A stretch of 32,975 nucleotides of DNA, taken from assembly GCA_009746045.1 (NCBI GenBank), contig RPFO01001625.1:1-32975 (forward strand). The letters run 5' to 3'. Made by a program: the position numbers and the translations under genes. Below the pieces are notes generated by a model. The model was not told the origin of the DNA and made no database searches. It saw only the letters and a list, made by a program, of their open reading frames with translations. Source of the DNA: Mesostigma viride. Taxonomy: Eukaryota > Streptophyta > Mesostigmatophyceae > Mesostigmatales > Mesostigmataceae. Numbering within the stretch: the stretch's first letter is position 1; each line of letters opens with the position of its first letter. Shown here in pieces: positions 1 to 9,600 of this stretch.

Positions 1-246
1 TTTTTTATTTTTCGATGTCGAAGAATGTGTCGTGAGTAATGTTGCTCGTTCAGGTCCAATGTCTTCTTGTGATATCAATGTTATCCCGAGATGGTTACGC
101 CCGCCGTCGTTTCTCTTTCCGTCTCGTTCGCTTTAAAACATCTAATGAAGGTCGTACCATCGTCCATTCACTTTTCTTATAGAATGATAAACGTTCACCT
201 AAAACAAATTACTATATACACCCGTTAAACCATCCCCTTCCTCGAA
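1..246. other. Left-edge noncoding sequence with one dyad motif
   Basis: No convincing coding region is seen. The stretch is AT-rich with T runs and holds one copy of the window's dyad motif at about 94-114 (arms ACGCC and GTCGT around CGCC, followed by TTTCT). From 218 it begins a leader sequence that is repeated before the second gene at 901. Confidence 0.6.
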
Positions 247-285
247 ATGACTCGTTTGCTGCAGAACAAATGGATGAAGAACTTC
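218..285 (+). repeat. Duplicated gene leader, copy 1
   Basis: The sequence from TACACCCGTTAAACCA through CTCGAAATGACT to GCAGAACAAATG is nearly repeated at 901-970. Both copies lie directly before a gene and both contain an acceptor-like GCAG four bases before an ATG. This suggests that the two small genes arose by duplication that included the leader. Confidence 0.75.
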
Positions 286-819
286 AGAATATTTGCCTCG
301 GAAACACCGATTGCCAAAAAGAAAGCCGTTGACAAGTTTCACCCTTTTTGTGTGGATCACCTGAAGATTGTTTCAGACATTCAGGCAGTGCTTGACACTG
401 GCTTAAAAAAAGATTGCAAGAAAGGCGAAAAACGAGGGGGCTCTAAGCTTGTCATGGTCCTTGAGATGAGGAAGGCCGGCATGACGGTTTGTGTGGAGAC
501 AACAGATACTGTCGCGGATAGCATGCCAGAAATGGCAGATGTTTTGTATGAGAATGATGCGTCGGTTTTCTTCGCCATCAAGCCTCTCGGGATCGAATTT
601 ATATACCCCACAAAAGAATGTGTGTGGGGTGGCCGGGATCCAAGTAGTGTAGCAGAGAGTGCGGCAGAGGCCCTTGTTTTGAATGCGGGTGCTTGGTCCT
701 ACAAGGAGATCGACTTCTTAAGGCCAGGAGGGTGGGTTGACGAGCTGAAAGATGCAGTCAGTATCGCCACAGGTGTTAGGAGGGCATCTCTTGGAAAGAG
801 GCTCCACGGTATCATGTAA
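247..819 (+). CDS. Unrecognised 190-aa protein (gene 1)
   Basis: An open frame of 190 codons that I cannot assign to a family. The N-terminal part is lysine-rich (KKK near residue 25, KKDCKKGEKR near residues 55-64). The rest looks like a mixed alpha/beta globular domain with no membrane segment or signal peptide. The start is uncertain. The leader from 218, including a GCAG acceptor-like site at 261-264, matches the leader of the next gene, and by analogy with that gene the true ATG could be at 270 in another frame. That frame (MDEEL...) aligns with the start of gene 2 but hits TGA after about 20 codons, so a one-base indel near the A-run at 316-320 would be needed. AT-rich sequence with a dyad motif follows the stop. 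Confidence 0.55.
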   Translation: MTRLLQNKWMKNFRIFASETPIAKKKAVDKFHPFCVDHLKIVSDIQAVLDTGLKKDCKKGEKRGGSKLVMVLEMRKAGMTVCVETTDTVADSMPEMADVLYENDASVFFAIKPLGIEFIYPTKECVWGGRDPSSVAESAAEALVLNAGAWSYKEIDFLRPGGWVDELKDAVSIATGVRRASLGKRLHGIM

Positions 820-900
820 TATATTTTAATACGTTTCGAAACAAACAATACAAATGATTTTGACAACAGTGAATTGTATGTGTTACGCCCGCCATGAATC

Positions 901-970
901 TACACCCGTTAAACCACACCCCCTCGAAATGACTCCATGGTTGCAGAACAAATGTCTGAAGAAGAACCAA
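901..970 (+). repeat. Duplicated gene leader, copy 2
   Basis: Second copy of the leader at 218-285, with small differences (CCACACCCCC for CCATCCCCTTCC). The similarity continues past the ATG for about 60 bases (GGAAAC ... GAAAGCC), so the first codons of the two genes are related as well. Confidence 0.75.
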
Positions 971-1176
971 AAAAATGCTTCGGAAACCACAAGCGCAAAA
1001 GGAAAGCCAATGACAACTTAGAGACCCTCTCGGAGGATGTGCCGGAGTTGGTTTCTTCGGATGACGAGTTTGAATACTCAAAAACATCAGGGGGACAAGT
1101 TCTTGAGAAAGCCTGGAAGGTCTTTATGACGCATGTGTTTGAGGAATGGCTAAAAAAAAACTATTCCGAGGAATAG
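937..1176 (+). CDS. Small charged protein, 79 aa or less (gene 2)
   Basis: Short ORF rich in acidic and basic residues. An N-terminal EEEPKK stretch is followed by KRKRK (possible nuclear signal, residues 19-23), an acidic middle (SEDVPELVSSDDEFE) and a C-terminal predicted helix with aromatic residues. No known domain is recognised. The ATG at 952, four bases after an acceptor-like TTGCAG, may be the real start, which would give 74 residues. Its leader and first codons resemble those of the gene before it, so the two are probably diverged duplicates. An AATAAATTAATG segment (possible polyadenylation signal) lies just after the stop and is repeated after the MYND gene. Confidence 0.5.
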   Translation: MVAEQMSEEEPKKCFGNHKRKRKANDNLETLSEDVPELVSSDDEFEYSKTSGGQVLEKAWKVFMTHVFEEWLKKNYSEE

Positions 1177-1217
1177 TAACTTGTTTATATAAAATAATAA
1201 ATTAATGTTTATGAATT
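1176..1217 (+). repeat. Duplicated 3' trailer, copy 1
   Basis: The sequence TAACTTGTTTATAT, then AATAAATTAATGTTTAT, follows the stop of gene 2. It recurs after the MYND gene at 2011-2056. It contains AATAAA and is a plausible polyadenylation region. Confidence 0.65.
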
Positions 1218-1244
1218 TTTTTGTTCGTTTTTTCCCTGAAAAAG

Positions 1245-1989
1245 ATGGAGTCCGAGATCGTGAATGAAGTCTACGGAAGCGTCCTTCACAACGTTTTCAA
1301 ACAAGTTCGCTTTCTGTCGCGTGTCATATTCGAGGAAGTTCGAGTCGCGCAGGAGAGGACAGGCCGCCATATTGGCGTTTGATTCGTTCAGCCAAATGGA
1401 GAGAATTATGTACGCCCAGCTAGCTGATATGAACTTCTGTATTCAAGAGGGTTTTTTCAGACCACACATGGATCTAAGAGTGCCCATAGACCCAAGGACG
1501 GAGTTCCGCCTTTTGGTGTCGTTCATTACAAAGGGGCCAAAGATAGAGTTGGGGGAAGAGGAAGGGGCTCAGCTTGGGTGCACCTACGGGCGCGCATTTT
1601 ACCCGAATGTTACGCATTCTCTGCGCGTGAGGGCTGATGCATGTGTAGGGGCAGTACCCCTCAACATGAACTTTTTCTTGCTCTCTGACCCGATCGTGAG
1701 GGATGGGGATCGCATGCGTAGTATGCGAAAGTGCTCCAAGGAGGGGTGTGGGTGCGAAACAGGACCTCATATCAAGTGGTGTAGAGGATGTAGGGATGCC
1801 AGATATTGCAGTGAGGAGTGCCAGCGTGCGGACTGGAGTAGGCATAAGGATAGATGCGAACGTCTGAGGCAAGCGAGGGAGGTGCTGGCAGGGGTGAAGT
1901 GGGGGGTTAACATGACGACGATACTGGATAAAACTATGGGGTCTGATGTCGACTTCTCCTTCAACTTCCACGACGGCTCTGCCTCTTAG
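1245..1989 (+). CDS. MYND zinc-finger protein (frame-interrupted)
   Basis: The C-terminal third carries a MYND-type zinc finger. It has paired cysteines CSKEGCGC, then CRGCRDARYC, SEEC, and QRADWSRHKDRC, which supply the usual C/H ligands including the DW-x2-HKxxC end. MYND domains usually bind proline-rich peptides and occur in regulators and histone methyltransferases; no SET domain is visible here. The long open frame runs 1264-1989 (241 codons). However, the ATG at 1245, right after GAAAAAG, opens another frame with more gene-like codon use (MESEIVNEVYGSVLHNVF...). It ends at TGA 1380-1382, exactly where the MYND frame becomes convincing (DSFSQMERIMYAQ). I therefore infer that the true protein starts at 1245 and that the sequence has a one-base change near 1377-1382. 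The MYND assignment is firm; the N-terminus is not. Confidence 0.75.
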
Positions 1990-2010
1990 AAAAACTTGAA
2001 ATGTAGAGTA

Positions 2011-2056
2011 ATAACTTGTTTATATGATGTTATTTTTAATAAATTAATGTTTATTT
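2011..2056 (+). repeat. Duplicated 3' trailer, copy 2
   Basis: Second copy of the trailer seen at 1176-1217: TAACTTGTTTATAT, a short insert, then AATAAATTAATGTTTAT. It follows the stop of the MYND gene, so the same end sequence serves two different genes. Confidence 0.65.
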
Positions 2057-2088
2057 ATAACGTATCATTTTCCTCCTACGCGCAGGAA

Positions 2089-2289
2089 ATGGTGGAGGTT
2101 AAGGAGAGTTTGGCCAAAAGGCAAAGGACCGACACACTTCGACATAATGGAAGGAGTCTTCCATTGTACATCAAAAAAGTAGTTGAGGATTACTGGCTCG
2201 CTTCCGATTCGACTCCTCGTCCGAGTCCGGTGATACCGGACAGTGTCAAAGTCTGGAAGGTTTCAGCACATCAATCGCACATTGAATAG
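2089..2289 (+). CDS. Small basic protein, 66 aa (gene 4)
   Basis: Short ORF starting three bases after an acceptor-like CGCAG that follows a pyrimidine-rich run. The frame is open further upstream to 1996, but that part is AT-rich trailer sequence. The product begins MVEVKESLAKRQRTD, with a basic KRQR patch, and has a predicted helix (LYIKKVVEDYWLA) and a proline/serine-rich segment. No family is recognised. Its position between two other one-strand genes of similar layout supports it; its size keeps confidence modest. Confidence 0.4.
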   Translation: MVEVKESLAKRQRTDTLRHNGRSLPLYIKKVVEDYWLASDSTPRPSPVIPDSVKVWKVSAHQSHIE

Positions 2290-2714
2290 ATAATGTTTTA
2301 TCGCCATATTGCTGTTCGACAAGTTGCGCCTTGGGGCGTTTCTTTGCGCCAAATTTAAACCTTCGTATTAATAAACAAGTACAATAAAAAAATTTCAAAA
2401 CGTTTTTTGAATTTTATTTTCCGGGGACGGTATGATATGAGTTGCGCCCGCCGGCGTTTCTCTGGTGTTGAATGCCCCCCTCTACATACACATTATATTG
2501 TCTGGACATTCGTATGTAGTGACAATCGTAGTCGATGTGATTGCCATTCGTTTGTACGTAGAAAGTGGTTGTTGAGGAAGTTGCGCCCCAGGGCGTTTCT
2601 TTGTTGCATTTTCTTCAAATTTTAGCTCGCATAAATAGATGAAGATGACTTAATAAATGCCAGTTTTTTTTAATAATATAAACTACTCGCGGCCGGTATG
2701 TTCTGGTTTCGCAG
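2290..2714 (+). other. Noncoding spacer with three dyad motifs
   Basis: I see no convincing gene. Three dyads lie at 2323-2343 (GCGCC-TTGG-GGCGT), 2441-2461 (GCGCC-CGCC-GGCGT) and 2580-2600 (GCGCC-CCAG-GGCGT). AATAAA-type signals occur near 2370 and 2652. The first and third dyads are each followed by TTTCTTTG and then an AT-rich stretch, so the spacer itself may be an internal duplication. It ends in TTTCGCAG directly before the next ATG. Confidence 0.6.
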
Positions 2715-3404
2715 ATGTCCAGTCTGACGGTCGACATAAGGGGACGTCCATATCAGGACGCTGTTTTCCGGATTTTTGAGAAGGATCCCGAAAAGAAGTG
2801 CCGGGATAGGAAATGTAAAAAGCTGTCAATTACCGACATGGGTCTGTGTGGGGAACACATCGTAGCTTTCGGAAAGGACATGATTTCCCGTCATCTGCAA
2901 CAATACGTTGACAACAATTGTGTGGGAGGGGCGCAGATGGACGTCCTTCTTGAGGATGGAGTGGACGGAGCCAAAAGGGCTGTAATTCGGCTGTCGGAAA
3001 TGGATGATGACAAAGAGGACGTGAACATTCGCCTTAGGAGGCACGACGACAACACGGCCGATTGTTTGTTTGGGTCTGGAGGAATGGCGGATGAGAGCCA
3101 GGTCTTCCATGATGCCGCGGAGAAGGTGGTTGAATGGATGATGGGTTGGTCAAATCTTGACGTACGCATATTCAACCGTCTGACGTCTGATTTCCTTCTT
3201 AGGGGAAGTTTCAAGATGGTTGACCTTGCAAGGCAGTCCAGGAACCAGGTATCCCTTTCCATGGCCAGTCCGATCGCACGCATGATTAAGGAGGGCCCTC
3301 TTCCGCGCAACCTTGCCTCGAGATTTCGAAAATACCATGAAGGGCCCGACCGAAAATCAGCAGCGATTTCCCATTCGCGAACCATGGGTCGACGGAGTTG
3401 GTAA
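2715..3404 (+). CDS. Unrecognised 229-aa protein with a possible zinc-binding motif (gene 5)
   Basis: Open frame of 229 codons whose ATG directly follows TTTCGCAG. Near residues 29-50 there is a C-x4-C-x11-C-x2-H pattern (KKCRDRKCKK ... GLCGEH), like the short CCCH-type repeats of some plant proteins, which could bind zinc. This is only pattern-level evidence. The middle is acidic (DDDKEDVN) and the C-terminal half is helical and basic. The frame ends at TAA, but a donor-like TTG|GTAACC overlaps the stop and an acceptor lies at 3667-3668. It may therefore be an upstream exon of the large gene that follows. In the present frame that join would make TGA, so I keep it as a separate gene. Confidence 0.6.
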   Translation: MSSLTVDIRGRPYQDAVFRIFEKDPEKKCRDRKCKKLSITDMGLCGEHIVAFGKDMISRHLQQYVDNNCVGGAQMDVLLEDGVDGAKRAVIRLSEMDDDKEDVNIRLRRHDDNTADCLFGSGGMADESQVFHDAAEKVVEWMMGWSNLDVRIFNRLTSDFLLRGSFKMVDLARQSRNQVSLSMASPIARMIKEGPLPRNLASRFRKYHEGPDRKSAAISHSRTMGRRSW

Positions 3405-3668
3405 CCGAAATTTTTTGCATTTCCTTGCCAAATGATTCTTTATGAGGGACATAGAGTTGTTTGTATAGTGAGTGAATTGACGAAAGTTGCGACGGCGGTC
3501 GCATCTTTTAGTGCGTCGTTCTCTTGTTATGAATCTCTGTTCTTTCTGAATTATAACGTTGTTTGTACCTTGACATAATGATGCATTCTTTGTATTGAGT
3601 TGCGACGTGGGGCGCATCTTCCTGCTGACTCGTATGATTTTTCCAATTTTTGTGTTTTGTTGTTGCAG
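3405..3668 (+). other. Spacer or 5' intron before the large gene
   Basis: The segment starts with a donor-like GTAACC overlapping the stop of gene 5 and ends with a T-rich tract and TTGCAG immediately before ATG 3669. It holds two dyad copies, both ending in GCATCTT. It may be a 5'-leader intron or a spacer with a trans-splice acceptor; RNA would decide. Confidence 0.5.
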
Positions 3669-6600
3669 ATGGAAAAGGGCGGCCCTACATCGCAGGTGGT
3701 CGGCGACTCTCCCCCTAGGGGGGAAGCGTCTGAAGGGCAAGCAGTTCAGGCCCAAGGCGCCTCCTCACAACAGCCTCCTCACAAGCGTGCAAGGGAGGGA
3801 CGCCGCCCCCAATGGTGGAATCTGGTGTCAGCTTTGCCGCGGTCACTGGGAAGGATGAGTACCACGGTGGTCTTGAGATGGTGGACGATCCGGTTAAGCG
3901 GATTCAGATTGAGCGGTTTGAGCGACTCGCGAATGGCACTCGTGAACAGCAATTCGCGCTGTACCAAGACATCCTTAATGACAAACCTGAAGTCGCCAAG
4001 GTGCCTTATACCTCCAAGCGCACATTCATGCCTCGTTTCGAAACCCTGCTCCAGCAGGAGCTAAGGTTGCGTCGGTTGGCTCAGAATGCGCCAGAGACAC
4101 TAGCCGCCGCGCCCTCCCATGCCGCGCCTGCCGCAGTAGCCCAAAAGAGGGGGGAGAGTGTGCACGAGTCGGCCGCAGTGCCCTCAACCGCAAGGGATCC
4201 CCCCGCGACTTCCAAGCCGGTCGCGACGGGCGATATGCCCCCGCCGCGGCCAAGGGGAAGGGGGAAGGGGGTCGATGGAGGGGAAGACCTCGATGTTTTC
4301 GAATGACGCCGGGCAATTTGGAAGGTGGCGGGCCGATCTTCGTAAGTCTCTGCCCATTTAATTGATGTCGTGAAATACAATAAGCATTTTTTTGCAATAT
4401 TCGCCAGACATGTCATTTCCGACAACTAAGCGGATTTTTACTTTCCGTTGAAATGTTCGCAGGGCCGGCAAGAGGATGTGGGTGCAAGAGAAGCCCGCTC
4501 AATGGCGGGAAGCACCCAGGTACATGAGTGCGTCAGATTCCTCTCCGCAGTTTACTTGTAATGAAATGGTTTGCGTGCGTATATCCTTGTTTATTTTTGT
4601 AGTAATTTTTTTCTTGTGAATGGACAATCGCGTTTGCTATTTTTACAGGGAAGTCCGTTCGAGCAGCAGGAGGGCGGTGAGAGGAGGGGAAGTGGATCTT
4701 ACGGTGGTTCCACTGCAGAGGGGGGAAGGGTAAGTTACCGTTGACTTAGTAATCGAAAGTTTAGGTTCGTCCTCAATGGACAGAGTTACGACGGCCGGCG
4801 TTTCTTTACACTTTTCTTACATTATTTGATCTTCCGTTGATAATGTTCTTGCAGGAAGCCGGTCGTCAGGGTGGGGCAAATCTCCAGGGAGAGGGGGCTA
4901 TCGCTGTCGGTGAGCCTGTGTCAGAGGGCGTGGGTGGAAGCGACGGCGATACTGCGAAAATGACACGCTTTAAGGAGCAAGCGGATGCTTATAAACTGAG
5001 GACGTTGGCAAAGCGGGTTGTGGCCGAGGTGAGAACGGAAACAGCCCCACCTGAGGTACGGAACCAGATGATGACTCTCCATCAAGTCGCTGAGTTGATC
5101 GTGAAGAATGCGTGCGCGCCCGATGGCGCCACACAGCCTGAGGAGATCCCGAGCGCCAAGGCCTTGATAAAGTGGATGCAGGAGAACCTGTTCGAGGGCA
5201 AAGCGAAGGAGAGGAAGTGTAAACTGTTGACGGTGACGATGGCGGACGCCAAGACTCTGATCAAGATGTTGAAGGAACACGATGCCCGCCGGGACAAGTC
5301 TCCGAAGACCGCGAAGGGGTCGAAGAAAGCGGCTGAAGCAGCAGCGGTTGAGGGGAATGAGGTAAGTCTACCTCTGTTGTGAGGGGGTCTTTGTTCTTGA
5401 GGTCCACGTTTCATGTAGGTTGCGACGGCCGGCGTTTCTCAAGTGTGACATTTACTTTATTCCTTTTGGTTATGCTTTCCTGATTTTTTCCTATCATTGT
5501 TAAGGGGAATGAGGTAAGTGTACCTCTGTTGTGAGGGGGCTTCTTGAGATCCAGGTTTCATGTAGGTTGCGACGGCCGGCGTTTCTTAAGTGTGACACTT
5601 CCTTTTGACTATGTTTTCCTGATTTTTTCGCATCACGGTTGAGGGAAATGAGCCAAGTGTACCTCTGTTGTGAGGGGGGCTTTGATGTTGAGGTTCAGGT
5701 TTCATGTAGGTTGCGACGGCCGGCGTTTCTCAAGTGTGACATTTACTTTTTCCTTTTGGTTATGCTTTCCTGATTGTTTCGCATCACTGCAGTACGTGCA
5801 GGCCGAGAGGGCGACCCACGCGGCCATCCTGTACTCAATCAGCCTCGACCAGCACGCGCGCAGCTCGGATGTGGAAGTAGCGAGTACGTGGACTGCTGCC
5901 GTCGACGAATTCCAGAAGGGACTCTCCGAAGCACTTGCGACCCACAAGGGGAAGGCGCTGAAGGGAAAGGGGAAAGGAAAGGAGGTGGAGGTTGCGGATG
6001 CTCCCGTGTCTCTGCTTGAGAAATGGGAGAAGTCCCCGGTGTCGCAGGATGATGATGACATCCTGGATGTGAACGATGAGATCGCGAAGGGCAAACGGTT
6101 GCGGAAGCAGCTTGCCGTTCAGCCTCGGGACCTCGATGACATGTCCAAGGCCTTGGTGCATCGAAATCGGGTGTGGACAAGGAACCTGTTCGTTGGGCCT
6201 CAGAAGCTCCTCGCACGAGACTTGCATCTGTCTAGAGCCGAGCAGAACGCCACCATTTTTGCAAACTCGGAGTCCGACTACGGCCACGACAAGCTGGTGA
6301 TTCCTGTGTGGCGGTACTCGTTCCAGTTTTTGGCTGACCGGTGCCCCAACAGTTTTCATGAATGGACGAAAAAGGAAGGTACCCAGCGTCAGCTCGCGCA
6401 ACTCTTCGGGGAGATGGGGGGGCACGGACAATGAAGGCTGGCTACGCTCGCGCAATGACTGACAAAGAGATTGATATCTACCTGCGAACGAGCTCGGCCA
6501 AGGAGATGGCCGAAGCTGCTTCCACCGCGGTTCTGACAGGACCGGCCGATATTCTGGACGATCTTAAGCCCGTGGACGTGAGAAAGGCCGCGCTTTTGGA

Positions 6601-9600
6601 CAGTTTGTGCAAGTCCGCCTGGGAGATGGCTCCACTCGAGAGAAAGCCACCGTTGCCGCCAGCCATTTGCGGCTTTCTCGTGCTGGACGGGAACCACTTT
6701 ACCACACTCATCAAATCGGTGAAATTCGAACTGGTCACCCCAAATATGACCGTGGACCAAAGATCTGTGTGGTACAAGGCAATGCTGAATGGTTTCATGA
6801 AGGCGGAAAAGCTCAGGGTCGTTGCGCGGGGAGGGAAGGAGCAGGAGGTCACGAAGACCGTGGCCGCGGCGAAGCTGGAGGAGTGGGCAACTGATTGGAC
6901 GAATTTCGGGGGGGTGGACGTGCAGATGCTCAAGGGTGAGACCATCCTGCCGACCTGGTGGCAGATCCGTGAACAGAAGGTAAGCCAGGTTGCGACCGCC
7001 GGCGTTTCTATAAGTGGTTTTCTTGTGTTAATTTCAGTATGCCATTAGTTCGGTCAAGATGCGACCGCCGGCGTTTCTATAAGGGGTTTTCATGTTCCAC
7101 CATATTTTGGTCAAGATGCGACCGCCGGCGTTTCTGTGAGTCGCTTTATTGTTCTCAGTTGAGTTGTGCTTATTTGGGAGGACTGTCGATGTGTCTCTGC
7201 GCGTTTTTGCCATACGGCGATGCAGGTTTCCGAACGAGTCGGCGAGATGATCGGCATTGTCAGGCAGCTCGGGAACGCCATGAACGCGGAGGACACAGCC
7301 CAAGCCAAGGCAACGTGGGGCTCAGCGCTGGGGGATGTGCACCGGGCCTACCAGGCATATGGACCCGTCAAGAGAGGGAAGGGCGTGTCTCTCCCAACTC
7401 CTCTGTACGGCAAGATCTGGGCGATTGTGAAGCCCTTTTGGCAGAAAGGAGAGCAAGCCAAGGCCGAAGGGGACGGCGCCGGCGACAAGGCAGGGGGGCT
7501 GAAGAGACCGACAAGTGGGGGCCGGACCAGAAGAACTTCATGCAGCGCTGGCTGTTCTGGTGTGAGGACCCTTTGAAGCCCGTTGTCGACGGCAAGCCGG
7601 CGATCGCACAGGATATCGCGGCTCGGCAAGACTTCCTTGACGCGCGCCCTAAAGACAAGGCGCACGAACTGTCCATTTTCACCGCGCATCGGGAACTTGC
7701 GAGTTTCCAGTACTTCGACAGCCTGATCCAAGCGCCGATCATGTCCTGTGAGGCCCCTCCCAGCAACCTGATAAAAATAATGGAAGTCGCCAAGAATTTG
7801 AAAGAGGCGGCCGTGCAATTCGCCCACATCAAGTTCCTGGAGAACCCCCCCTGATGGCCGCTTGCAAACAACTAGACGGGACCTTCAACCCCGTATTGGT
7901 GAGGGAGCACGTGTTTGGCGTGAAGCTGAAGGGCACCTTCGCCACGGACCTCGACAAGTTCATCGCCGACTGCCGCCTGACCAGAGACTTTTGGCGGGTG
8001 GTCGTCACGGCCACGAGGGCGATCATTCTCACGCTGAGGGACCTTCCGCCGGCTAAAAGGAAAGTGGTCGACCAGAAGGACTGGAAGTTCCCGAGAGGGC
8101 TGCTCGCTTCCCACCCCCGTCATTTGTATGACGATTTGGGGGTGAAGACCAAACATCTGCTGGGTGTGCCAAAGGAGGCGGCGGCGGAGGTCGAGAAGGA
8201 GGTCGAGGAGGCGGCGGAGGAGGGGACTACCAAGGCCAAGAAGGGGTGGCGGGACAGGTTGGAAGGCTACAGCGATTGGAAGGGGGTGAGGATGGGATCC
8301 GAATGGATCGCATACAGGACAATGATATGGAAGGAAGACGAAAAAAGAAAGGATCTGGTGGTGACGAAGGTGGTGGACGAGTTGTACACGGGGTCTGACA
8401 AAATTCCTCGGTCGCTGAAGGACCGTGCGTTTGCTCTGCTGGACCTGGCAGCTGACAGGAACGAGAAGTGGAGGAACCTGCGCAAGTGGGACCCAGACTG
8501 CATTCCGGAGGACAGCCACATGCCCAAACCCTCCTCGCATTTCAGCCCGGTCGTGTGGGATGTGGTTGACAACATGACCAACGCCCTTTTTAGGGGACCC
8601 TGCAGAGTTCTGCTGGTGTTCGGGGAGACCGCCCATATCCGCCGGTGGAAGCGCCTGGTCCGCCTTATCAAATATCGGCTTCGTAAAACTGGGTGGACAG
8701 ACCTCGCCTACTTTGCCGACGACGACGATCGTTCGTCTGATGAGGGTGATGATTCGGAGAAGGGGGAAGAGGGGGAGGAGGAAGTGGGGGAGGTGGATGA
8801 GGATGAGGATGAGAAGGAGGAGGATGAGGAGGACGAGGAGGACGAGGAGGACGAGGAGGACGAGGAGGACGAGGAGGACGAGGAGGACGAGGAGGAGGAT
8901 CATGCTGATGGGCACCCGCCCGGGGAGGAGGGGGACGAGGCGGAGGGGGAGAAAGGGGATGGCGAGGAGGAGAAAGGGGATGGCCAGGAGGAGAGGGACG
9001 GGGGAGGAGATGGAAGGGGAGGGAAAAAGCGCAGTCGGGATGCTGGAGGCTCGCGGAGGAGACAATGGGGGGGATGAAGACAAAAGGGGGGGAGGTAAGC
9101 GCCAGCGTGCTGGTGAAGGAGACTCGAGGCCTGTCGTTGGAAACGCCGGCGGGCGTATCTGTGATGAGGAGGGGGATCGCCAGCAGGAAGGAGGCTCGCG
9201 GCCTGTTACTGGAAACGCCGGCGGGCGTATCTGTGATGAGGAGGGGGATCGCCAGCAGGAAGGAGGCTCGCGGCCTGTTACTGGAAACGCCGGCGGGCGT
9301 ATCTGTGATGAGGGGGATCGCCAGCAGGAAGGAGGCTCGCAGCCTGTTACTGGTAACGCCGGCGGGCGTATCTGTGATGTGGATGGGGATCGCCAGCAGG
9401 AAGCAGGCTCGCGGCCTGTTACTGGTAGCGCCGGCGGGCGTTCCCGATTTACGGGAGGCGGTCGTGTCCGACAGATGGGAATGAGGCCTCGTCAGGATTC
9501 ATGGGGACCCCCGGTTGAGGGGACCCCCGCCCTCGCCTCGGTTTCTTTGGGTATGGATGACGATCCCGTACCGTCGTCAGGAAGGACGGTTGTGATGACT

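Larger units (their letters stand above)
94..3621. repeat. Dispersed dyad motif NCGMC-N4-GKCGY: intergenic copies
   Basis: Copies lie at about 94-114, 881-897 (right arm lost), 2323-2343, 2441-2461, 2580-2600, 3486-3508 and 3599-3621. Each has a 5+5 imperfect dyad around four bases, usually preceded by GTT and followed by TTTCT or ATCT. The copy at 3486 is a perfect dyad (GCGAC ... GTCGC), and there the change from GGC to GTC in the right arm matches the change from GCC to GAC in the left arm. All lie outside reading frames. Related copies occur in introns and in coding repeats of the next gene. Confidence 0.8.

Noticed and set aside
2407-2625. 72-codon Cys/Arg-rich ORF
   Set aside because: It reads through two copies of the noncoding dyad motif and AT-rich spacer; no supporting start or neighbour evidence.
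7872-9083. 403-codon minus-strand ORF opposite the acidic tract
   Set aside because: Leu/Ile/Val runs are the antisense of GAGGAC repeats. The plus frame joins properly with spliced neighbours.
9120-9450. Regularly spaced dyads as a possible CRISPR array
   Set aside because: Spacers are as conserved as the dyads and the unit is coding; it is a simple tandem repeat in a eukaryotic gene.
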